Shown piece after piece: positions 1 through 5,269 of a DNA stretch of 31,725 nt. The first letter of the stretch is position 1. Each line of letters opens with the position of its first letter. The translations under genes and the position numbers were made by a program. The DNA is from Mycoplasmatota bacterium (GTDB lineage: Bacteria; Bacillota_I; Bacilli_A; Izemoplasmatales; Hujiaoplasmataceae): positions 1-31,725 of the forward strand of contig JAGLYJ010000004.1 of the NCBI GenBank assembly GCA_023132365.1, given 5' to 3'. The notes beneath the pieces are model-generated. The model did no database searches. It had not been told where the DNA came from and was given only the letters and a program-made list of their open reading frames with translations.

Positions 1-171
1 ACTGGTGTTATTCAATTACCTAAGGGTGTTGAAATGGTAATGCCTGGTGACCATATTGAAATGGAAGTTGAATTAATTCACGCTATCGCACTTGAAGAAG
101 GAACTAAATTCTCAATTCGCGAAGGTGGACATACAGTAGGTGCTGGTTCAGTAGTTAGAATTATTGAATAG
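1..171 (+). CDS. tuf: Elongation factor Tu, C-terminal end (5' truncated by window)
   Basis: The frame is open from base 1 to a TAG at 169-171 and encodes the last 56 residues of EF-Tu, the GTPase that delivers aminoacyl-tRNA to the ribosome. The visible part is the end of beta-barrel domain 3. It contains the conserved stretches MPGDHIEMEVELI and FSIREGGHTVGAGSV, the latter typical of the very end of bacterial EF-Tu. A Rho-independent terminator follows 20 bases after the stop, so tuf is the last gene of its transcript. The start and GTPase domain lie outside the window. Confidence 0.97.
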   Translation, partial: TGVIQLPKGVEMVMPGDHIEMEVELIHAIALEEGTKFSIREGGHTVGAGSVVRIIE

Positions 172-191
172 TATTACTTATAAAAAGAATC

Positions 192-224
192 CCTTATTTG
201 AGTAAAATCAGATAAGGTTTTTTT
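192..224 (+). terminator. Rho-independent terminator after tuf
   Basis: A 10-bp stem (192-201 with 208-217, one G-U pair) closes a 6-base loop and is followed directly by seven T. It ends the tuf transcript. Confidence 0.9.
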
Positions 225-246
225 ATGGGATACTAGCGATTAATTG

Positions 247-277
247 TTTACAGGATTTATTTATATTATGGTATAAT
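247..277 (+). promoter_or_regulatory. Promoter for the tatD operon
   Basis: There is a perfect -10 TATAAT at 272-277 with an extended-10 TG at 269-270. The -35 is weak: TTTACA at 247-252 with a 19-base spacer, or TTACAG one base later with 18. Predicted transcription start is near 284, giving an AT-rich leader of about 90 bases before tatD. Confidence 0.75.
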
Positions 278-375
278 ATTACTGTTAAATCTAGAATAGT
301 ATTTATGAAAAATAAAGGCAATCTACTTCTGTTTAAAGAAACACTTTAAAATACTTAAGGAAGCAAGGGATTATT

Positions 376-1155
376 ATGTTATTTGATTCGCACGCGCATT
401 TAAATGATGAAAAATTAATTAATAGAATGGACGAAGTAATAGAAAATGCTAAGAAAAATAATGTTGCAAAAGTAGTTTGTGTTGGTTATGATTATGATTC
501 AAGCGTTTTAGCCATAAAATTAGCAGAAAAGTATGATTCAGTCTATGCTTCAATTGGAATTCATCCATCGGAAGCTAAGACATTAAGTATGGATTTGTCT
601 TGGATAGAAGAACATATAAACAATTCAAAGGTTGTTGCAATAGGTGAGATTGGGCTAGATTATTACTGGGATAAAACATTTAAGCAAGAACAAATCGAGT
701 TATTTAGAAACCAAGTAATGTTAGCTAATAAATATAAGAAACCTATTATTGTTCACATGAGAGATGCTACCAAGGATACTTACGATATTATAAAAGAATA
801 TAAATCTAGAGAAATTTCTGGAGTAATGCATTGCTATTCATCTTCAAAAGAAGTAATGCAACAGTTCATTGATTTAAATATGTATATATCTTTAGCTGGA
901 CCTGTTACTTTTAAAAATGCAAAAGTTCCCAAGGAAGTTGCTAAAGCTATTAGTTTAGATAGATTGTTAATTGAAACTGATTCACCATATTTAACGCCAA
1001 CACCTTTTAGAGGGAAAACGAACGAACCTAAAAATGTGTTATATGTGGCTGAAGAAATAGCTAAACTTAAGGGTGTTACCATAGAAGAAGTTGAAAAACA
1101 AACATATATAAATGCTTGCAGACTTTATAATATAGAAATGAAAGAGGTAAAATAA
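376..1155 (+). CDS. tatD: TatD family metal-dependent DNase
   Basis: Predicted metal-dependent hydrolase of the TatD/YcfH family (259 aa, normal length), a TIM-barrel enzyme of the amidohydrolase superfamily; characterised members are 3'-5' exonucleases or DNases linked to DNA repair. Metal-ligand motifs are all present: HAH (H6, H8) at the N-terminus, the GEIGLDYYWD glutamate motif, IVHMRDA, GVMHCYS and the IETDSPYLTP aspartate near the C-terminus. The ATG at 376 is preceded by purine-rich AAGGAAGCAAGGGA. It is the first gene after the promoter at 247-277, and its TAA overlaps the ychF ATG by one base (TAATG), so the two are probably translationally coupled. The family is certain; the in vivo substrate is not. 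Confidence 0.95.
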   Translation: MLFDSHAHLNDEKLINRMDEVIENAKKNNVAKVVCVGYDYDSSVLAIKLAEKYDSVYASIGIHPSEAKTLSMDLSWIEEHINNSKVVAIGEIGLDYYWDKTFKQEQIELFRNQVMLANKYKKPIIVHMRDATKDTYDIIKEYKSREISGVMHCYSSSKEVMQQFIDLNMYISLAGPVTFKNAKVPKEVAKAISLDRLLIETDSPYLTPTPFRGKTNEPKNVLYVAEEIAKLKGVTIEEVEKQTYINACRLYNIEMKEVK

Positions 1156-2258
1156 TGGGATTAACTGCCGGAATAGTAGGACTTCCTAACGTAGGGAAAT
1201 CAACGCTATTTAATGCAATTACAAACGCAAAAGTATTAGCTGCTAATTATCCTTTTGCTACAATAGAACCAAATATAGGAGTTGTTGAAGTTCCTGATTA
1301 TAGAGTAGATGAGTTAGTTAAAATTTATAAACCTAAAAAAACTATTTACACTACATTTGAGTTTAGAGATATAGCTGGCCTTGTTAAGGGAGCTTCCAAA
1401 GGTGAAGGATTAGGTAATAAATTTTTATCTCATATTAGAACCTGCGATGCAATTGTGCAAGTTGTTAGATGCTTTGATGACTCTAATGTTATTCATGTTG
1501 ATGGGTCTATTGATCCCCTTAGAGATATTGAGACAATTATGATTGAATTAATATTTGCAGATATGGAAGTAATTGAGAAAAGATTACCAAAAATTCGAAA
1601 ACGAGCTCAACTTAAGTTAGATAAAGAAGCAGTTCTTGAATATGAACTTTTAGTAAAATTGAATGAAACTTTAAAAGATCAAATCCCAATTAGAGCTTTG
1701 AATTTATCGGCTGATAAAGTGAAGTTAATAAAGAATTTTTCTTTTCTAACTGCAAAACCTATGGTTTATGTGTGTAATGTATCTGATGAAGAATTATCAG
1801 ATTTTTCAGACAATGAATATGTAAAGAAAGTTGAAGATTTAGCTAAAAAAGAAAATTCAAATACTGTCGTGATTTCAGCTAAAATTGAGCAGGAATTGGG
1901 AGAATTGGAACTAGAAGAAAAATTAATGTTCATGGAAGAACTGGGAATATCTAGATCTGGATTGGATGAATTAATAGCTGTTAGCTATGACATCTTAGGA
2001 TTAAAAACATTTCTGACAGGTGGCGAACAAGAAGTAAGAGCTTGGACTTATAAAGATGGTATGAAAGCACCAGAATGTGCTGGAGTAATACATACTGATT
2101 TTCAAAAGGGATTTATTAGAGCTGAAACTATTAGTTATGCGGATTTAGTAGAAGCAGGGTCCGAAGCGAAAGCTAAAGAAAATGGGAAATTTAGATTAGA
2201 AGGAAAAGATTATTTAACAAAAGATGGAGATGTTTTCCATTTTAGATTTAATCTTTAG
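1155..2258 (+). CDS. ychF: YchF/OLA1-type ATPase
   Basis: P-loop protein of the Obg-related YchF family (367 aa, usual length), which prefers ATP over GTP and associates with ribosomes. Walker A is GLPNVGKST near residues 9-17, and G3 is seen as DIAGLVKGASKGEG. The usual NKxD guanine-specificity motif is replaced by NVSD in VYVCNVSDEE, as expected for this ATP-using branch. The middle region is the helical arm. The C-terminal roughly 90 residues are a TGS domain (LKTFLTGGEQEVRAWT, then GFIRAETISYADL and the terminal DGDVFHFRFN). The one-base overlap with tatD and ten-base gap to pncC put it in the middle of a three-gene operon. Confidence 0.97.
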   Translation: MGLTAGIVGLPNVGKSTLFNAITNAKVLAANYPFATIEPNIGVVEVPDYRVDELVKIYKPKKTIYTTFEFRDIAGLVKGASKGEGLGNKFLSHIRTCDAIVQVVRCFDDSNVIHVDGSIDPLRDIETIMIELIFADMEVIEKRLPKIRKRAQLKLDKEAVLEYELLVKLNETLKDQIPIRALNLSADKVKLIKNFSFLTAKPMVYVCNVSDEELSDFSDNEYVKKVEDLAKKENSNTVVISAKIEQELGELELEEKLMFMEELGISRSGLDELIAVSYDILGLKTFLTGGEQEVRAWTYKDGMKAPECAGVIHTDFQKGFIRAETISYADLVEAGSEAKAKENGKFRLEGKDYLTKDGDVFHFRFNL

Positions 2259-2268
2259 GAGATAATTT

Positions 2269-2736
2269 ATGAAAGTAAATAGTCAAATTGTTGAGATTCT
2301 AAAAAAGAAAAAATATAAAATAAGCACTGCTGAATCAATTACTGGGGGAGCATTAATAAGTAAAATCATTGAAGTTCCTGGAGCTTCAAATATTACTGAA
2401 CAATCATATATTGTTTATTCTAATCAAGCTAAAGTTAAAGTGCTTGGTGTAGACATGAAATTAATAGAAGCTTTTGGAGTTGTATCTGAAGAAGTAGTTT
2501 TAGAGATGGCAAGAAAAACAAAAATATTAACAAATTCTGATATTGTCATATCAACAACAGGTGAAGCTGGACCAAATTTAGATAATGAGAGTATTGTGAT
2601 TGGTACAGTTTGTTTTGGATTAATTGTAAATGACAAGGAATATACTTATAAACAAATATTTACTGGAGATAGAGAGGGTATTATCAACAATTCAGTTCTA
2701 TATATATTAAACAATTTATTGTATAAACTAATTTAG
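2269..2736 (+). CDS. pncC: CinA C-terminal-like nicotinamide-nucleotide amidase
   Basis: A stand-alone CinA C-terminal domain (155 aa). Characterised relatives (PncC) deamidate nicotinamide mononucleotide to nicotinate mononucleotide in NAD salvage. Supporting motifs are STAESITGG, EVPGASNITEQSYIVYSNQAK, GVVSEEVVLEMA and STTGEAGPN, in family order. The frequent TAESCTGG cysteine is isoleucine here, and the glycine-rich loop reads GEAGP instead of GIAGP. The N-terminal MoCF-like domain of full CinA is absent, as in short PncC proteins. An SD (AGGAG) lies just before the ATG, and a strong terminator lies two bases after the stop, so this is the last gene of the tatD operon. Enzymatic activity is inferred from the family. 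Confidence 0.85.
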   Translation: MKVNSQIVEILKKKKYKISTAESITGGALISKIIEVPGASNITEQSYIVYSNQAKVKVLGVDMKLIEAFGVVSEEVVLEMARKTKILTNSDIVISTTGEAGPNLDNESIVIGTVCFGLIVNDKEYTYKQIFTGDREGIINNSVLYILNNLLYKLI

Positions 2737-2737
2737 T

Positions 2738-2772
2738 AATAACTAGCAAAAATTTGCTAGTTATTTTTTTTT
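2738..2772 (+). terminator. Rho-independent terminator after pncC
   Basis: A perfect 13-bp inverted repeat (2738-2750 with 2753-2765) with a two-base centre runs into a long T tract. It ends the tatD-ychF-pncC operon. Confidence 0.93.
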
Positions 2773-2825
2773 ATTCTTTCCGTTATTCTCTTTCGTTAGT
2801 TCAGTGCCATATACTAATGTTTTAA

Positions 2826-3041
2826 TTGTTAATAGTAGCCAACTCTTTGTGCCAATTGATATTTCTCCAGCGACATCTCTTGCCCTTGTATATGTTGGTT
2901 GGTTCACTTACGGTAGGACAACTTAAAGAGATTGATTGGAAAGATAATGTAGCTGTTATGACAACATTTATCGTTATTATAATGATGGTATATACATTCT
3001 CAATTGCAGAAGGTATTGAATTTGGATGTATATTCTTTTGA
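2826..3041 (+). pseudogene. Remnant of an NCS2-family purine permease
   Basis: An open stretch of about 70 codons encodes VGQLKEIDWKDN followed by IIMMVYTFSIAEGIEFG. This matches the conserved late transmembrane region of the AzgA/PbuG-like branch of NCS2 purine permeases (family pattern LKxIDW...MPxTYSIAEGIxFG). In the other forward frame, 2846-2899 reads FVPIDISPATSLALVYVG, which is the part that should come immediately before. The homology therefore switches frame near base 2900. There is no plausible start or upstream 300-residue transporter body, and the frame ends at TGA (3039-3041) before the family's C-terminal segment. It is a truncated, frameshifted relic with no expected function. 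The parent family is fairly clear; the exact substrate (xanthine, hypoxanthine, guanine, adenine) is not. Confidence 0.75.
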
Positions 3042-3050
3042 TGTTATGAT
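3022..3050 (+). promoter_or_regulatory. Candidate promoter for the DUF1295 gene
   Basis: TTGGAT (3022-3027), a 17-base spacer and TATGAT (3045-3050) with an extended-10 TG at 3042-3043. It lies inside the permease relic and would start transcription about 12 bases before the ribosome-binding site of the next gene. Confidence 0.5.
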
Positions 3051-3080
3051 ATTCATAGTCATTTATTGGGGAGTATGCAC

Positions 3081-3989
3081 ATGAATTTGGATAAATTAAG
3101 TAAAAAACAGACAGGAATTATTTTTATAATCGTATATGGTTTGACTATTTTAGTTGGCACAATTATTGTGTTTTTTGGAGCTAGATATGGAAGGAATATT
3201 CTTGTAACGATGTTAATAGCTGATATCGTGATGACAGTTATTATTTTTATAATTGGATCAGTAATAAAGAATGCATCTCTCTATGATCCTTATTGGAGTA
3301 TTATGCCATTCTATATTTTAATTATCTGGCTACTATTGATTCAAGGATTCAGTTTCTCCTTGAATGCAATCTTGCTGTTGTTCGTAGTCGGTTTGTGGTC
3401 AATACGTCTTACATATAATTGGTGGAAGAATTGGACAGGATTTGCTCATCAAGACTGGCGTTATGATATGTTGAAAAATAAGAATCCAAAAGTATATCCC
3501 TTAACAAATTTTGTTGGGATTCACATGATTCCTACTATTGTTGTATTTTTACAGATGGTTTGTGTATTAGAAATTATTCAATATACAACGATAAATATGG
3601 TGTTTTACATAGGGTTGTTAGTGTCGTTAATGGCTCCATTCCTTCAACATATTGCCGATAAACAAATGTATGATTTTAGACTAAATAATAAAAGTAAAAA
3701 CAGAGTTATAAATAGCGGAATATGGCGATTCACTAGACATCCTAATTATTTAGGGGAATTGCTTCTATGGATAGGGATTTATGTTATGTATTTATCATAT
3801 GCAAAAGAGATTAATTACTATGTATTATTCCCGATTTCTATGATATTATTATTTGTTTTAATAAGTATACCAATGATGGAAAAAAAGTTGGAAGATAGAC
3901 CAGGGTTTTATCAGTATAAAAAATCTGTATCAATATTAATTCCGTTTCCACCTAAAAAAGCGGAAAATGAAGATGAAATTCTAGATTAA
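3081..3989 (+). CDS. DUF1295 family integral membrane protein (steroid-reductase-like fold)
   Basis: A polytopic membrane protein (302 aa) of the DUF1295 group, related to the C-terminal domain of 3-oxo-5-alpha-steroid 4-dehydrogenases and isoprenylcysteine methyltransferases. The family signature is near the C-terminus: SGIWRFTRHPNYLGELLLW, followed by a hydrophobic span and a charged FYQYKKSVS segment. Hydrophobic segments cover roughly residues 10-33, 42-62, 75-110 and several later stretches. Upstream start codons (TTG 3066, ATG 3075) are too close to or overlap the SD GGGGAG at 3068-3073; ATG 3081 has a 7-base spacing and is chosen. No bacterial substrate is established for this family. 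It sits alone between a dead transporter and the ribosomal rpsF operon, suggesting an accessory insertion. Confidence 0.8.
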   Translation: MNLDKLSKKQTGIIFIIVYGLTILVGTIIVFFGARYGRNILVTMLIADIVMTVIIFIIGSVIKNASLYDPYWSIMPFYILIIWLLLIQGFSFSLNAILLLFVVGLWSIRLTYNWWKNWTGFAHQDWRYDMLKNKNPKVYPLTNFVGIHMIPTIVVFLQMVCVLEIIQYTTINMVFYIGLLVSLMAPFLQHIADKQMYDFRLNNKSKNRVINSGIWRFTRHPNYLGELLLWIGIYVMYLSYAKEINYYVLFPISMILLFVLISIPMMEKKLEDRPGFYQYKKSVSILIPFPPKKAENEDEILD

Positions 3990-4030
3990 AACATCTTGAA
4001 TATTGGCATTATTTCTCAAGTCATTTTTTA

Positions 4031-4059
4031 TAGACAAATATATTATATTATGATATAAT
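4031..4059 (+). promoter_or_regulatory. Promoter of the rpsF-ssb-rpsR operon
   Basis: TAGACA (4031-4036), a 17-base spacer and a perfect TATAAT (4054-4059) with an extended-10 TG at 4051-4052. Predicted start is near 4066. Confidence 0.88.
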
Positions 4060-4065
4060 AATTCG

Positions 4066-4124
4066 ATGTGAAATTCATTCACCTTGCTACGCAAGTAGCC
4101 AATAGACCAGAAGGAGGAAAAAAT
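4066..4124 (+). promoter_or_regulatory. Structured rpsF leader, candidate S6:S18 autoregulatory site
   Basis: The roughly 59-base untranslated leader contains two hairpins before the SD. The first is GTGAA/TTCAC (4068-4072 with 4078-4082). The second is TTGCTAC (4084-4090) pairing with GTAGC-C-AA (4095-4102), leaving one bulged C and a GNRA-type GCAA loop at 4091-4094. In many bacteria the S6:S18 complex binds a structured element in this leader and represses the operon. Position and a C-rich bulged stem fit, but I cannot confirm the consensus CCG bulge geometry from sequence alone. Confidence 0.45.
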
Positions 4125-4415
4125 ATGAAAAGATATGAAGTAATGTACATCATTCGTCCAAATCTTGAAGATGGAGTAAAAGCAACTCTAGTTGAGGAAT
4201 TTAATAAAATATTAAATGATTTTAATTCTGAAAACTTAAAAGTTGTTGAATGGGGTAATAAGGAACTTGCTTACGAGATCTCTGATTGTAAAAAAGGTTA
4301 TTATGTCGTTATTGATGTAGAAGCTAGCAATGACGCAATCACAGAACTTGACAGAGTAATGAAAATTAGAGAAAATGTTCTTCGTCATATAGTAGTAGCT
4401 AGAGACGAGAAGTAG
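4125..4415 (+). CDS. rpsF: Ribosomal protein bS6
   Basis: Small-subunit protein S6 (96 aa, standard length), which pairs with bS18 on the central platform of the 30S subunit. The sequence starts MKRYEVMYIIRPNLED and carries the conserved NKELAYEISDCKKGYYVVID strand region and RHIVVARDEK end. The ATG at 4125 has a near-perfect SD (AAGGAGGA at 4111-4118). A longer in-frame extension would begin close to the transcription start and run through the leader hairpins, so it is rejected. rpsF opens the classic rpsF-ssb-rpsR operon; ssb starts 10 bases downstream. Confidence 0.97.
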   Translation: MKRYEVMYIIRPNLEDGVKATLVEEFNKILNDFNSENLKVVEWGNKELAYEISDCKKGYYVVIDVEASNDAITELDRVMKIRENVLRHIVVARDEK

Positions 4416-4425
4416 GAGGTATTTT

Positions 4426-4854
4426 ATGTTTAATAAAGTCGTATTAATTGGTAGATTAACCAAAGACCCTGAATTAAGATACACTAGTACTAACAACCTT
4501 CCCGTAGTTTCATTTACTTTAGCAGTTAACCGCCCTTATCAAGTACAAGGCACCGATAGAAATGCTGATTTTATTAGCTGTACTGCTTGGAGAAAACAAG
4601 CAGAAAATATACACAGATATGTCGGTAAAGGAAGCATGGTAGCTGTAGAAGGCAAATTACAAACTAGAGATTATATGGATGAAAAAATAAACGCTAAAAG
4701 ATATATCACTGAAGTAGTATGTGATTCAGTAGTATTCTTAGACACAAAAGGTCAAAACAGCGGTAATAATACAAGTCCAAATAAGAGCAAACCAAAGGAA
4801 GAAGAGTTACCAAAAGGTAATTTTAATAATGTCGAAGATGACTTACCATTTTAA
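4426..4854 (+). CDS. ssb: Single-stranded DNA-binding protein
   Basis: SSB (142 aa), which coats single-stranded DNA during replication and repair. The N-terminal about 105 residues form the OB fold (MFNKVVLIGRLTKDPELRYT, VSFTLAVNRPY, FISCTAWRKQAENI, GSMVAVEGKLQTRDY). A short, Asn/Lys-rich disordered linker of about 30 residues follows. The terminal acidic tip EDDLPF is the docking peptide for SSB partner proteins. The SD AGGAGG is seven bases before the ATG. The linker is short compared with Bacillus SSB. It lies between rpsF and rpsR, the normal arrangement. Confidence 0.97.
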   Translation: MFNKVVLIGRLTKDPELRYTSTNNLPVVSFTLAVNRPYQVQGTDRNADFISCTAWRKQAENIHRYVGKGSMVAVEGKLQTRDYMDEKINAKRYITEVVCDSVVFLDTKGQNSGNNTSPNKSKPKEEELPKGNFNNVEDDLPF

Positions 4855-4868
4855 GAAGGAGGATTACT

Positions 4869-5102
4869 ATGCCTAAACCAAGAAACAATCGTCGTAGAAG
4901 CCGTAAAAGATGTTACTTTACAGAAAATAAAGTAAATTATATAGATTACAAAGATTATCAACTATTACTAAGGTTCATTTCGGATAGAGGAAAAATCTTA
5001 CCAAGACGTGTAACAGGAACTAAAGCATATTTTCAAAAACATTTAGCAAAAGCTATTAAACGTGCTCGTTTTATGGCATTGCTACCATACGTTAAAGAAT
5101 AA
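4869..5102 (+). CDS. rpsR: Ribosomal protein bS18
   Basis: Small-subunit protein S18 (77 aa), partner of bS6. The basic N-terminus MPKPRNNRRRSRKRC leads to the conserved YIDYKDYQLLLRFISDRGKI and LPRRVTGTKAYFQKHLAKAI segments that bind 16S rRNA. The SD AGAAGGAGG sits just before the ATG. It is the last gene of the operon, with a terminator three bases after the stop. A single cysteine (C15) remains. Confidence 0.97.
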   Translation: MPKPRNNRRRSRKRCYFTENKVNYIDYKDYQLLLRFISDRGKILPRRVTGTKAYFQKHLAKAIKRARFMALLPYVKE

Positions 5103-5105
5103 CAC

Positions 5106-5127
5106 AAAGGCTCATCGAGCCTTTTTT
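5106..5127 (+). terminator. Rho-independent terminator after rpsR
   Basis: An 8-bp perfect stem (AAAGGCTC 5106-5113 with GAGCCTTT 5117-5124), a three-base loop and a T tract. Confidence 0.92.
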
Positions 5128-5211
5128 CTTTGTCAAAAATCAGATTTAAATCAAAGATTTAATATAATATATATGTGAAAACAAATCATTCAATATTATT
5201 ATCTTATCAAG

Positions 5212-5240
5212 TTTAAAAAATACTGTTTTTGTGTTATAAT
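5212..5240 (+). promoter_or_regulatory. Promoter of gdpP-rplI
   Basis: TTTAAA (5212-5217), a 17-base spacer and a perfect TATAAT (5235-5240) with an extended-10 TG at 5232-5233. The leader to the gdpP ATG is about 23 bases. Confidence 0.78.
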
Positions 5241-5269
5241 TATTTTAATTATATTTAGAGGAGTAAGTT

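Noticed and set aside
305..349. 14-codon leader peptide and AT-rich hairpins upstream of tatD
   Set aside because: No SD before the ATG, and the pairings are AT-only with competing alternatives; they could be chance in this composition.
3039..3062. Read-through of the permease relic at TGA as Trp (genetic code 4)
   Set aside because: Several core genes in the window use TGA as stop, and the sequence after the TGA does not resemble the permease C-terminus.
4068..4124. Longer N-terminus for bS6 starting at GTG 4068
   Set aside because: It would begin at the transcription start, run through hairpins and lie upstream of a near-perfect SD for the standard bS6 start.
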